A stretch of DNA of 64,000 nucleotides, taken from NCBI RefSeq assembly GCF_000717335.1, contig NZ_JNYZ01000006.1:326117-390116 (forward strand), in the 5' to 3' direction. The first letter of the stretch is position 1, and each line of letters starts with the position of its first letter. Source of the DNA: Amycolatopsis jejuensis. Its GTDB lineage: Bacteria > Actinomycetota > Actinomycetes > Mycobacteriales > Pseudonocardiaceae. Below the pieces are notes generated by a model that did not search any database, was not told the DNA's origin, and worked only from the letters and a program-made list of their open reading frames with translations. The position numbers and the translations under genes are program-made. Shown here one piece after another: positions 34,178-42,679 of this stretch.

Positions 34178-34612
34178 ATGACCCAGTCCGGCACCGTCGT
34201 CGTCACCGATGCCGGAAGCGGCCGCTACACCCAGCGCGTCACTGCCGGGGAGCACGAATTCCTCGCCGACGAACCGGTCATCGTGGGCGGGGACGACGCC
34301 GGACCCAACCCGTATGACCTCCTGCTCTCCGCGCTGGGCACCTGCACCGCCATGACGCTGCGGATGTACGCCGACCGCAAGGGCATCCCGCTCACCCGCA
34401 CCATCGTCCGCCTGCGGCACGACCGCATCCACGCGCGGGACTGCGAACGCTGCGAAACCGAGGTCGGCCTGATCAGCCGCATCACGCGCGAGATCACGCT
34501 GGAAGGCATTCTCGACGACGAGCAGCGCGCCCGGCTGCTCGAAATCGCCGACAAATGCCCGGTCCACCGCACGCTGACGCACGAAATCGCGATCGAAACG
34601 CGCGAGGTCTGA
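34178..34612 (+). CDS. OsmC-family peroxide-detoxifying protein
   Basis: 144 aa. The two redox cysteines lie in LLSALGTCTAMTLRMYADRK (near residue 57) and in KCPVHRTLTH (near 127), the standard OsmC pair that reduces organic hydroperoxides through a thiol cycle. An extra CERC pair sits in the middle (near 90). ATG 34178 follows GGGAGGA. It stands alone, divergent from a TetR gene. Confidence 0.88.
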   Translation: MTQSGTVVVTDAGSGRYTQRVTAGEHEFLADEPVIVGGDDAGPNPYDLLLSALGTCTAMTLRMYADRKGIPLTRTIVRLRHDRIHARDCERCETEVGLISRITREITLEGILDDEQRARLLEIADKCPVHRTLTHEIAIETREV

Positions 34613-34669
34613 GCCGTGGACCGGCAACGCACGCGGTGATCTCACCGGACGCCTTGGCTCGAGCTCGGG

Positions 34670-34885
34670 TCAGGAGGTCGAGACCACCGGCACCCAGGCG
34701 CGTTCCAGGGCAGCCGCGCGGGCCCGGCGGCGGAGGCCGGCCAGGCTGTGCTTCGCGGGGACCAGCAGCGCGCTGAACCACGTGCGCCGGTATTCGTCCA
34801 GTGCGTCCGCGACCTGGCGGTAGGCGACGCAGTGCACCAGGCCGGGGGTGCCGAGCCGGTGCTTCCCGACGTGCTTCTCCGCCAT
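34670..34885 (-). CDS. Small conserved-looking hypothetical protein
   Basis: 71 aa; I do not recognise a family. It is basic, with a central VADALDEYRRTWFSALLVPA segment and an Arg/Ala-rich C-terminus. It is supported by an excellent GGAGGAAC site directly before ATG 34885. It is divergent from coaE and convergent with osmC. Confidence 0.6.
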   Translation of the reverse strand: MAEKHVGKHRLGTPGLVHCVAYRQVADALDEYRRTWFSALLVPAKHSLAGLRRRARAAALERAWVPVVSTS

Positions 34886-35088
34886 CGTTCCTCCGTGTGG
34901 GCGACGCTTCCGCCGCGCACGGTACGCACTCGGTTCGCGAAAACGGCGTAACCACGCGGCGTGTCACCCACATCAGTTCGGCAACGCCGGAAAATGTCCT
35001 TGCCTTTACGCTCAGCGTGTGCGGGTACCCGTGCGAGTGCACGTGCAGGGGTCTCGGTGTCGCCCGAGCGGGTGACGGGGTCGCTGGT

Positions 35089-35094
35089 TAGGGT
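35089..35094 (+). promoter_or_regulatory. coaE -10 box, leaderless start
   Basis: TAGGGT six nt before ATG 35101, with no ribosome site between them. This favours ATG 35101 over the GTG at 35095. Confidence 0.5.
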
Positions 35095-35100
35095 GTGGCC

Positions 35101-36285
35101 ATGTTGCGAGTGGGCCTGACGGGCGGGATCGGCGCGGGGAAGTCGACGGTGGCGAACCGGCTCGCCGAACACGGGGCCGTCGTCATCGATTCGGACCGGA
35201 TCGCGCGCGAGGTCGTCGAGCCGGGCACGCCGGGGCTGGCGGCACTGGAAGCGGCGTTCGGCGCGGAAATCCTTGCCCCGGACGGGTCCCTCGACCGGCC
35301 CGCGCTCGCCGCGCGCGCGTTCGCGGACGACGAGTCCCGCAAGCGGCTCAACGCGATCGTGCATCCGCTGGTCGGGCAGCGCACCGCCGAGCTGATGGCC
35401 GGGGTGGCGGACGACGCGATCGTGGTGCACGACGTGCCGTTGCTCGTCGAGAACGACCTGGCGCCCGCGTATCACCTGGTGGTGATCGTGGACGCGCCGG
35501 TGGAGGTCCGCGTACGACGGCTCGTCGAGGTCCGCGGCATGCCCGAGGACGACGCCCGTGCGCGGATCCGGGCGCAGGCCGCGGAGGAGCAGCGCCGCGC
35601 GGTCGCCGACGTCTGGCTCGACAACGGTGGTCCGCAGGACATCGTGCTCGCCGAGGTGGATGCGCTGTGGGCGGACCGGCTGGTCCCGTTCGAGGCGAAC
35701 CTGCGGCTGCGCAAACCGCGCCCGCCTGCCTCGCCGGTGATCTCGCCCTACGACACGAGCTGGCCGCTTCAGGCCGAACGCCGGCTCGCGCGGCTGCGGC
35801 AGATCGCCGGGTCGCGGCTGGTCCGCGCGGACCACATCGGGTCCACCGCGGTACCCGGCCTGCCCGCCAAGGATGTACTCGACCTGCAGCTCACGGTGTC
35901 CACTTTGGACGATGCGGATGCACTTGCCGAAACACTCGCCGACGCCGGATTCCCGCGCCGGGAAGGCGAATGGTGGGACGATCCGCAGGACGGCGGCGGG
36001 AAATGGCTCAAGCGGTTCCACCAGAGCGCCGACCCGAAACGGCCGGTGAACCTGCACGTCCGGTCCACCGAAACCCCGGCGTGGCGGCTCGCCCTGCTGT
36101 TCCGCGACTGGATCCGGGCGCATCCGGCGGAACGCGAGCGTTACGCCGAGCTGAAACAAGCGCTGGCGCGCAAGCATTCTGCCGATGGCACCGTCGAGGA
36201 ATATGCCGAAGAGAAGCAGGGCTGGGTCAACGAAGCCTTTGTGCGCGCGGAAAACTGGGCCGAGCAGAGCTCGTGGAAACCCTGA
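35101..36285 (+). CDS. coaE: Dephospho-CoA kinase fused to a GrpB/DUF853-like nucleotidyltransferase-fold domain
   Basis: 394 aa. Residues 1-200 are CoaE, the last CoA biosynthesis enzyme (ATP-dependent 3'-phosphorylation of dephospho-CoA). They have P-loop [12 protein letters not shown], substrate segment [13 protein letters not shown] and lid Arg residues around RRLVEVRGM. Residues 225-394 are a GrpB/UPF0157 domain ([44 protein letters not shown]), a nucleotidyltransferase-like fold. This fusion is normal in mycobacteria and relatives, where the GrpB part has been reported to assist CoaE folding. It lies in the conserved rpsA-coaE-uvrB neighbourhood. Confidence 0.93.
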   Translation: MLRVGLTGGIGAGKSTVANRLAEHGAVVIDSDRIAREVVEPGTPGLAALEAAFGAEILAPDGSLDRPALAARAFADDESRKRLNAIVHPLVGQRTAELMAGVADDAIVVHDVPLLVENDLAPAYHLVVIVDAPVEVRVRRLVEVRGMPEDDARARIRAQAAEEQRRAVADVWLDNGGPQDIVLAEVDALWADRLVPFEANLRLRKPRPPASPVISPYDTSWPLQAERRLARLRQIAGSRLVRADHIGSTAVPGLPAKDVLDLQLTVSTLDDADALAETLADAGFPRREGEWWDDPQDGGGKWLKRFHQSADPKRPVNLHVRSTETPAWRLALLFRDWIRAHPAERERYAELKQALARKHSADGTVEEYAEEKQGWVNEAFVRAENWAEQSSWKP

Positions 36286-36322
36286 CGCGGTAAATCGGAT
36301 GCGGGCGCGCGGCCGGACGGGT

Positions 36323-36328
36323 TATCGT
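36323..36328 (+). promoter_or_regulatory. -10 box of the ThrRS-like gene leader
   Basis: TATCGT six nt before ATG 36335. It implies that transcription starts at or next to the leader-peptide ATG, making the leader peptide leaderless. Confidence 0.5.
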
Positions 36329-36334
36329 CAGGCC

Positions 36335-36385
36335 ATGAACTGCGCCCTGTCCACGACGACGCCGGATCCTGTCCCGGCGCGCTGA
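36335..36385 (+). CDS. Leader peptide with three consecutive Thr codons
   Basis: The 16-codon frame reads MNCALSTTTPDPVPAR, with ACG ACG ACG at 36353-36361. It starts at the predicted transcript start and ends 12 nt before a hairpin terminator that precedes a threonyl-tRNA-synthetase-like gene. A ribosome stalled on the Thr codons would leave 36371-36377 free to pair with 36401-36407 and so block the terminator at 36397-36422. This is the classical arrangement of amino-acid-dependent attenuation. Confidence 0.72.
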   Translation: MNCALSTTTPDPVPAR

Positions 36386-36422
36386 ACGCTGATCTCGAGC
36401 CCGGGGCGAGTGCCCCGGGCTC
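36361..36422 (+). promoter_or_regulatory. Attenuator: pause hairpin, antiterminator and terminator
   Basis: Terminator: GAGCCCGGGGC (36397-36407), loop GAGT, GCCCCGGGCTC (36412-36422), perfect 11 bp. Pause hairpin: GCCGG (36361-36365) with CCGGC (36374-36378). Antiterminator: GTCCCGG (36371-36377) with CCGGGGC (36401-36407), seven pairs including one G-T. The three structures are mutually exclusive, and the leader Thr codons lie immediately before them. No strong U-run follows the terminator, as is usual in this phylum. Confidence 0.68.
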
Positions 36423-36470
36423 TGCTGTGTGGTCGCTTGCCTCGCCTCGACGAAACCCGAGGAGACCACC

Positions 36471-37751
36471 ATGCCCGACCACCGCAAGCTGGGCCGCGAA
36501 CTCGGCCTGTTCGGCAGCGACCCGCTGATCGGCGCCGGACTGCCGTATCTGCTGCCCGACGGCGCGGCCGTGCGGCACGTGCTGGAGGAGTACGTCCGCG
36601 AGGTCGAACGCCGCGCCGGGTACCGGCACGTGTATTCGCCGGTGCTGGGAAAACGTGAGCTGTACGAGCTTTCCGGCCACTGGGCGCATTACCGCGACGA
36701 CATGTTCCCGCCGATGGACGTCGGCGGCGAGCAGGTGGTGCTGCGGCCGAGCCTGTGCCCGCATCACGCGCTGATCTACCGCAGCCGCGCCCGGAGCCAC
36801 CGTGAACTGCCACTGCGGCTGGCCGAGCTGGGCGGGATGTACCGGGCCGAGCTGTCCGGGGTGCTCGGCGGCCTCGGCCGCGTCCGGGCGATCCAGCTCA
36901 ACGACGCGCACATCTTCTGTACCCCGGACCAACTCGGCGCCGAAGTGCGTGCTGCGCTCGAGCTGATCCGCCGCGGGTACGCCGATCTCGGCCTGAAAGC
37001 CGCGCGCTACCGGCTATCCCTGCCGGATGACCGTGGCAAATACGCTGGCGCGGCAGACGAATGGGACCGTGCGGCCGAGGTGCTCGCCGACGCGCTCGAC
37101 GGCGTCGAGTACGAGCGCGGCCCCGGCGAGGCGGCGTTCTACGGGCCCAAGATCGACGTGCAGATCGCGGACAGCGCCGGACGCGAGTCGACCCTGTCCA
37201 CCGTCCAGATCGATCACTATCAGCCGGAGCAGTTCGGCTTGGAGTACATCGGCGCGGACGGTCGCGCGCACCGGCCGGTCCTGGTGCACCGCAGCCTCCT
37301 CGGCAGCCTGGAACGCGTGCTGGCCCAGCTGGTCGAGGAATACGGCGGCGCTTTCCCGCCTTGGCTTGCCCCGGTGCAGGTAGTGGTTCTACCGGTCGGC
37401 GATGCGGATTTCCCGGCCGCCGCAGCCGTCGTCGAGCAGTGTCTGGATGCAGGGTTACGCGCCGAGATCGTCCCGGCAGAAAAGGGGAGTCTGGGTGCGC
37501 GAATCCGGGATCACCGGTTGGTGCCGTATCAAGCCGTGGTCGGCGCCCGCGAAGCCGACGCAGGCCTGGTCGCACCTCGGCTCCGTGACGGGACCAAGCT
37601 CGATCCGTTGCCCGTGAAGGAGTTCATCGCGAAAGTAGCTAGGAGCCGAGCAACCCACGTTCGAAAGCCACCGCCACCGCGGCAGCCCGGTCCTTCACGC
37701 CGAGTTTCGCGTACGCGTGCAGCAGATGCGTCTTCACCGTGGCCTCGCTGA
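36471..37751 (+). CDS. Threonyl-tRNA synthetase-like protein lacking TGS and editing domains
   Basis: 426 aa class II aminoacyl-tRNA synthetase. It starts directly with the catalytic core (motif 1 region YLLPDGAAVRHVLEEYVR) and ends with a HGTP anticodon-binding domain (VVVLPVGDADFPAAAAVVEQ). The zinc ligands of ThrRS are all present: Cys in RPSLCPHH, His in NDAHIFC and His in LVHRSLLGSLER. The N-terminal TGS and SAD editing domains of housekeeping ThrRS (about 240 aa) are missing. The last ~35 residues are Arg/Pro-rich and overlap the convergent response-regulator gene by 113 nt, as if the original stop was lost. Short or extra ThrRS copies can be resistance variants (BorO, ObaO), but here regulation by a Thr leader suggests a stress paralogue. 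Confidence 0.88.
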   Translation: MPDHRKLGRELGLFGSDPLIGAGLPYLLPDGAAVRHVLEEYVREVERRAGYRHVYSPVLGKRELYELSGHWAHYRDDMFPPMDVGGEQVVLRPSLCPHHALIYRSRARSHRELPLRLAELGGMYRAELSGVLGGLGRVRAIQLNDAHIFCTPDQLGAEVRAALELIRRGYADLGLKAARYRLSLPDDRGKYAGAADEWDRAAEVLADALDGVEYERGPGEAAFYGPKIDVQIADSAGRESTLSTVQIDHYQPEQFGLEYIGADGRAHRPVLVHRSLLGSLERVLAQLVEEYGGAFPPWLAPVQVVVLPVGDADFPAAAAVVEQCLDAGLRAEIVPAEKGSLGARIRDHRLVPYQAVVGAREADAGLVAPRLRDGTKLDPLPVKEFIAKVARSRATHVRKPPPPRQPGPSRRVSRTRAADASSPWPR

Positions 37752-38265
37752 TGAACAGCTTCTTCGCCGCTTCCTTGTTCGTGGACCCCCGCGCGACGAG
37801 GTTCAGCACCTCGATTTCGCGCTGCGACAACGGTTCCTGCGCGGGCGCGCGCATCTGGCCCATGATCCGGCTCGCAACGGCGGGGGAGAGCACCGCTTCA
37901 CCGCGCGCGGCGGCCCGGACGGCGCGGAACAGCTCCTCCCGCGGCGAGTCCTTCAGCAGGTACCCGGTCGCCCCGGCCTCGATGGCGGGGAGGACGTCCG
38001 AATCCGTGTCGTACGTGGTCAGCACGAGCACGCGGGCCGGGTTGCCGAGGCGGGCGAGCTCGGTGATCGCGGCGACCCCGTCGGTGCCGGGCATCCGCAG
38101 GTCCATCAGCACGACGTCCGGCTTGAGTGCCTCGGCGAGCGTGACAGCCTCGGCGCCGTGCGCAGCCTCGCCCAGCACCTCGAAGCCGTTCTCGCCGGTG
38201 AAGATGCCGCGCAGGCCGTCTCGGACGATCGGGTGGTCGTCGGCGATGAGCAGGGTGATGGTCAT
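37639..38265 (-). CDS. NarL/LuxR-family response regulator
   Basis: 208 aa. The receiver domain has the acidic pocket in LLIADDHPIVRDGL, phosphoacceptor Asp in VVLMDLRMPG near 54 and Lys in GYLLKDSPREEL. The C-terminal LuxR-type helix-turn-helix is LSQREIEVLNLVARGSTNKE and onward (about 145-200). It partners with the histidine kinase immediately upstream (ATGA overlap). It is the last gene of an operon that starts with an ABC transporter and two glycosyltransferases, and so is a likely autoregulator of that operon. Confidence 0.93.
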   Translation of the reverse strand: MTITLLIADDHPIVRDGLRGIFTGENGFEVLGEAAHGAEAVTLAEALKPDVVLMDLRMPGTDGVAAITELARLGNPARVLVLTTYDTDSDVLPAIEAGATGYLLKDSPREELFRAVRAAARGEAVLSPAVASRIMGQMRAPAQEPLSQREIEVLNLVARGSTNKEAAKKLFISEATVKTHLLHAYAKLGVKDRAAAVAVAFERGLLGS

Positions 38266-39593
38266 CGGGTCCCCTCGTTTCGGTCCGGCGCGGCCACCGG
38301 GACGGCCGGAAGGCGGACCGAGATCGCCGTGCCGCCACCGGGTTCCGTCTCCACGTGCAGTGTGCCCGCCAGCCGCTCCGCGCGCCGCCGCATGCCGGGC
38401 AGGCCGAAGCCGCCCTCCGGGTTCGACCCGGTGGGCGGGCCCGCCGGGTCGAACCCGGCGCCGTCGTCGCGCGCGTCCAGGGTCACCTCGTCGCCCATGT
38501 ACGACAGGGTGATCCCCACCCGGTTCGCCTGCGCGTGTTTGGCCACATTGGACAGTGCTTCCTGGGTGATCCGCAGCAGGGTGGCCTCCAGCTCCGGATG
38601 CAGCGGGACGGCGGCGCCGGTCACCGAGAAGGTCGCCGATACACCGGTGCGCGCGCTCCAGAGCCGCGTCACCTCGGCGAGCGCCTCGGGCAGGGTCGCG
38701 GAGTCGAGCGGTGCCGGGTGCAGCGCGTCCACCGAACGCCGGGCGGCGGTGAGGTTTTCGCGGGCGAGCAGGGTGGCCGCGGCGACGTGCCGCTCCCATT
38801 CCGCCGGGTTTTCGCGGACCTGTGCGGCGGCTTCGAGCTGGGTGATGATCCCGGTGAACCCCTGCGCGAGCGTGTCGTGGATTTCCTGGCTCAGCCGCTG
38901 CCGCTCGTCGAGCACCCCGGCCTCGCGGGCCTGGGTCAGCAGCTGCCGGTGCAGCCCGCGGTTCTCCGCCTCGGCGGCGGCCAGCTGGTCGATCATCCGG
39001 CGGCGTTCCTCGTTCTGCCTGCCCACCGCGGCGAAGAGCGCGCCTCCGCCGCCGATCGCCGCGGTCTGCACGATCACCAGCGTCACCCAGATCCCGGGCG
39101 CCACCGACAACGCGTGGATCGGCCCGCCGCTGGTCATGGTGTTGATCAGGAGTGACGTGATGGCGATGCCGAGGAGCGCAACCGGCATCGGCCGCATCCG
39201 CATGGCCGCGAAGAAGCCGTAGACCATGAAGATCACGAAGTACGTTTCGCGATATTCGAGGATTGCGCCGAACGTGACCACCCCGGCGAACACCGCGGCC
39301 GCGGTCACCGGATGGTCGCGCAGCCGCGGGCGGACCACCAGCGTCGTGAGCACCAGCCACCCCGCGGCACCGGCGGCGATCAGCAAGGTGGTGCCCCGGT
39401 ACGCGTCCGTCTGGTCCCCGCGCAGGGCGCTGAGCAGCATCGACACGAGAAGCAGCGCGAACGCGAGCAGGGTTTCGAGGCGGGTGAACCAGCGGTGCCA
39501 GCGCACCGGTGGGTCCGCGGGCCGCGGCGCGGCCGGGGGCACGAGGGAGCCGCGCCAGTCGAGCTTCACGTTCCGCAGCTCGTCGAGCCTCAT
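38262..39593 (-). CDS. Sensor histidine kinase, HisKA_3 (NarX/DesK/LiaS-like)
   Basis: 443 aa. Five or six membrane helices occupy residues 35-170 (for example TLLAFALLLVSMLLSAL), then a coiled linker. The dimerisation/phosphoacceptor helix has His in SQEIHDTLAQGFTGII near 238. A HATPase domain follows, with N-box EALSNVAKHAQANRV and G-boxes DDGAGFDP and GGFGLPGMRRRAE. With no large external domain it is an intramembrane-sensing type, typical of cell-envelope or lipid-state sensors. ATG 39593 overlaps the preceding gene (ATGA) and its stop overlaps the regulator. Confidence 0.92.
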   Translation of the reverse strand: MRLDELRNVKLDWRGSLVPPAAPRPADPPVRWHRWFTRLETLLAFALLLVSMLLSALRGDQTDAYRGTTLLIAAGAAGWLVLTTLVVRPRLRDHPVTAAAVFAGVVTFGAILEYRETYFVIFMVYGFFAAMRMRPMPVALLGIAITSLLINTMTSGGPIHALSVAPGIWVTLVIVQTAAIGGGGALFAAVGRQNEERRRMIDQLAAAEAENRGLHRQLLTQAREAGVLDERQRLSQEIHDTLAQGFTGIITQLEAAAQVRENPAEWERHVAAATLLARENLTAARRSVDALHPAPLDSATLPEALAEVTRLWSARTGVSATFSVTGAAVPLHPELEATLLRITQEALSNVAKHAQANRVGITLSYMGDEVTLDARDDGAGFDPAGPPTGSNPEGGFGLPGMRRRAERLAGTLHVETEPGGGTAISVRLPAVPVAAPDRNEGTR

Positions 39594-41104
39594 GCCTTCA
39601 GGTCTTTCAGCTGCGGCCAGATCTCCGCCCAGCTGCCGATCCGCCCGCTGAGCAGCCAGATCGGCAGGTGCCGGCTGGAATTCGGGACGCCCAGCCGGTT
39701 GTCGACCTCGCCGGCGATCCGCGCGGACCGGAAGTGCGGCAGCAGCTTCGCCGGGTCGCGGCCGATGAACAGCACGGTGTCCGCGTCGTCGGCAGGGCGG
39801 CCGAAGTACCAGAACCCGCGGCTCGCGCTGTACGCCTCGGGCAGGCCCTCGTCCGGCCCGTACCGGCCGAGCGCCCCGGCCTGCCAATAGCCGCCGGTGA
39901 CCAGCGCGGTGCGGTTCCGCTGGTCCGGCGGAAGCGTGCGGTACTGCGCGGCGACCGACGCGGCCAGATCGGGCCAGCCGACCTCTTCCATCGCGTACGC
40001 CGGGCGTGGTGCGTTCGGATGCTCCACCAGCCACTGCACCGGCCAAACGGGGAGCGCGTACGGGAGGCTGTATACCGCGGAGAGGACGAAGACGGGCCAC
40101 GTCGGCACCCAGCGCCACCACCACGCGGGCCGCCGGTCCTGCAGATGTACTGCGGCAGCAGCCCACAACACGCTGAAAGTGCCTGCCGCGTAATAGAACC
40201 GGCCGTTCGCGACGAGGAATACAGCGAACACACCGAGCGCCGACCAGCCGAGAAAGCGGTACGGCCGCAACCGTTCGCTGCCGACCAGCACGACCAGCCC
40301 GTACAGCACCCCCAGCGCACCGATCACGAGCCCGGCACCGGCGAGCAGCGCCGGTACGAAGATCCCGCGGCCACCCGCTTCGTCGACTTCACGGGACACC
40401 GCGTCGCCCATCCCCAGCTGCGGCCAGCCGTTCAGGGACTGCCACACCAGCGTCGGCACACAGGCGAGCACTGCGATTCCCGCGCCCGCCCACAGTTTCG
40501 GGCGGCGCAGCAGGTCACGCGGGCCGAACAGGAGCGCGGTGACCGCGGTGACGGCCCAGAACGCGCCGATCAGGAACTTGACGTTCAGCGCAACGGCCGT
40601 GACCACGCCGAGCCAGAGCAGCAGGTTGTCGTCGCGGGTCCGGATCCAGCGGACCAGCAGCCACAGCACGATCGCCCACAGCAGTGGGTCCACAGTGGAC
40701 GTTGCGAGGTAGTGCCCGCTGCCGACGAACTGGCCGCAGATCGCAAACGCCGCCGCGGCCCGGGTCTGCGCCTTGCGGTCGCCGCCCATTTCGCGGGTCA
40801 GCAGGCCGGTGAACACCACGCCCGCCGCGGTCGCCAGGATCGCCGGGATGCGGAACACGACGAGCGACCCCGGTGCGATCGCGTTCGCCAGCCAGGCGAG
40901 CCACGGGAGTACGGGTGGCTGGTCCGCGTAACCCCAGGTCAGATGCTTGCCCGCGGCGAGGAAGTACAGCTCGTCGCCGAAGTAGCCGTAGCGGCCGGCG
41001 GTGGCGAGCAGTACCGCGGCGGTCCCGGCCGCGAGCAAGGCGACCGGGCGCCTCGCGAACTCGGTGCGTACCCGCTCCGGTGCGGCCGTCGTCACGGCAT
41101 CCAT
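39590..41104 (-). CDS. GT39/ArnT-type membrane glycosyltransferase (copy 2)
   Basis: 504 aa with 10-12 membrane helices. The N-terminal loop GRYGYFGDELYFLAAGKHLT carries the Asp-Glu pair that in the PMT/ArnT family forms the catalytic site with a polyprenyl-phosphate sugar donor. WGYADQPPVLPWLAWL follows. The C-terminal domain (about 390-504) is soluble and probably external. It would transfer a sugar from a lipid carrier to an envelope acceptor at the outer face of the membrane. It is closely similar to the preceding gene in order and spacing of motifs, so the pair is a tandem duplication. ATG 41104 follows GGGAG. Confidence 0.85.
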   Translation of the reverse strand: MDAVTTAAPERVRTEFARRPVALLAAGTAAVLLATAGRYGYFGDELYFLAAGKHLTWGYADQPPVLPWLAWLANAIAPGSLVVFRIPAILATAAGVVFTGLLTREMGGDRKAQTRAAAAFAICGQFVGSGHYLATSTVDPLLWAIVLWLLVRWIRTRDDNLLLWLGVVTAVALNVKFLIGAFWAVTAVTALLFGPRDLLRRPKLWAGAGIAVLACVPTLVWQSLNGWPQLGMGDAVSREVDEAGGRGIFVPALLAGAGLVIGALGVLYGLVVLVGSERLRPYRFLGWSALGVFAVFLVANGRFYYAAGTFSVLWAAAAVHLQDRRPAWWWRWVPTWPVFVLSAVYSLPYALPVWPVQWLVEHPNAPRPAYAMEEVGWPDLAASVAAQYRTLPPDQRNRTALVTGGYWQAGALGRYGPDEGLPEAYSASRGFWYFGRPADDADTVLFIGRDPAKLLPHFRSARIAGEVDNRLGVPNSSRHLPIWLLSGRIGSWAEIWPQLKDLKA

Positions 41105-41186
41105 CCTGCTCCCTGTCGGCGGTCGGGGGCTGGCCAGCCCGCACCCTACGGGCGGGGTCCGGCGCCACCGCACTGCGGGTGGTCCC

Positions 41187-42677
41187 TCAGCCCGCGGTGT
41201 TCACCAGCACCGGCCAGAGGTGCTGCCACGACTGCATTCTCCCGCTCGCCAGCCACATCGGCGTGCCGTCGAGGACGCTGGGCTTCGCGTGGCCGGTGCG
41301 CACCGTCCCGGCCGGGCGGAGATCGGCGAAGTGCCCGAGCAGGAGCCGCGGATCGGCGCCGACGAAGAGGACGTCCCGTGCCGAATCGGGCGGCACGACC
41401 AGGGTCGCGTACCCGCGGTTGGGGCTCGCCGGTTCGGGCAGCCCCAGCGCGGGGCCGTAGCGGTCGAGTGCACTCGCCGTCCAGTAGGTACCGCCCAGGA
41501 TCGCGGTGCGGGCCGGGTCGGGGACCTGGTGATACGCATCGGCGACCGACTTCGAAGCCTCCGGCCAGCCGATCTCCGCGTACGAGAAGAACGGCGTGGG
41601 CAGCGACGGATTTTTCGCGAGCCACGACTGCGGCCACACCGGCAGTGCGGCAGGCAGCATGAGCAGCGCCGAGATCAGGTAGACCGGCCAGGTCGGGAGC
41701 CAGCGCCACCAGCGTGCCGCCGGACGGCTCTCCAGCGCCACCGCCGCGGCCGCCCAGCACGGCGCGAACATCCCGGCGAGGTAGTAGGAACGGCCGTTCA
41801 CCACGACGAACACGACGGCTAGACCGAGCGTGACCCAGGCCAGGAAACGGTAGTCGGGGCGCCGCAGCAGCTGCCACAAACCGTAGCCGAGCAGCACGAT
41901 CCCGATCGGGACCCCGGCGATCAGCACCACCTCGGGCAGCCAGAGCAGCCGTCCGGACGCGCCGATTTCACGTGAGATCGCCGCCCCCATGCCCAGCTGC
42001 GGCCAGCCGTGCGTGGCTTGCCAGATCAGCGTGGGTACGCAGGCCAGCGCCGCGATGGCGGCCCCGGCCCACAGCATCGGACGACGCAGCAGGTCACGCG
42101 GTCCGCAGATCAGCAGGGCCACCACCGCGACCAGCCAGAAGCCGCCGATCAGGAACTTCACGTACAACGTCACCGCGGTGATCACGCCCGCCCACAGCAG
42201 CAGGCTGTCGCGGCGGGTGCGGATCCAGCGGACCAGGAGCCAGATGAGCACGGTCCAGAGGAACGGGTCGAGCGTCGAGGTCGCGAGGTAGTGGCCGCCC
42301 GCGAGGAACTGGGTGCAGGTGGCGAACGTCGCGGCGGTGACGACCTGGGCCCGCCGCCGTCCGCCGAGCTCACGGGCGATGAGCGCGGCGACCACGACGC
42401 CCGCGACCATGGCCAGCATCGCCGGAAGCCGCAGCACGAACGGCGAACCCGGCGCGAGTGCGTCCATGGCACGGGCGAGGAGCGGAAGCAGCGGCGGCTG
42501 ATCCACGTAACCCCAGGAAAGATGCCGTCCGGCGGCAAGGAAGTAGAGCTCGTCGCCGAAGTAGCCGTAGCGATTCGCGGTGAGTACCAACGGGATCGCC
42601 AGCAGACCGGCGACGGCCAGCACCGGAGTGCGGGCGAACGCGTGGGTTTCGACAGGTTTTTCGTACGTCGCGATCAT
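41187..42677 (-). CDS. GT39/ArnT-type membrane glycosyltransferase (copy 1)
   Basis: 496 aa. It matches its neighbour along most of its length: NRYGYFGDELYFLAAGRHLS, YVDQPPLLPLLARAM, ATSTLDPFLWTVLIWLLVRW, and a C-terminal segment with LGGTYWTASALDRYGP. The polytopic membrane core plus external C-terminal domain is that of PMT/ArnT enzymes. ATG 42677 has GGGAG at five nt; an alternative GTG at 42683 would overlap the upstream permease stop. Co-transcription with an ABC-2 exporter and a two-component system suggests a modification of an exported envelope molecule. Confidence 0.85.
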   Translation of the reverse strand: MIATYEKPVETHAFARTPVLAVAGLLAIPLVLTANRYGYFGDELYFLAAGRHLSWGYVDQPPLLPLLARAMDALAPGSPFVLRLPAMLAMVAGVVVAALIARELGGRRRAQVVTAATFATCTQFLAGGHYLATSTLDPFLWTVLIWLLVRWIRTRRDSLLLWAGVITAVTLYVKFLIGGFWLVAVVALLICGPRDLLRRPMLWAGAAIAALACVPTLIWQATHGWPQLGMGAAISREIGASGRLLWLPEVVLIAGVPIGIVLLGYGLWQLLRRPDYRFLAWVTLGLAVVFVVVNGRSYYLAGMFAPCWAAAAVALESRPAARWWRWLPTWPVYLISALLMLPAALPVWPQSWLAKNPSLPTPFFSYAEIGWPEASKSVADAYHQVPDPARTAILGGTYWTASALDRYGPALGLPEPASPNRGYATLVVPPDSARDVLFVGADPRLLLGHFADLRPAGTVRTGHAKPSVLDGTPMWLASGRMQSWQHLWPVLVNTAG

Positions 42678-42679
42678 GG

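Noticed and set aside
35101..36285. CoaE-GrpB fusion as a novelty
   Set aside because: This fusion is the normal form in mycobacteria and related actinobacteria.
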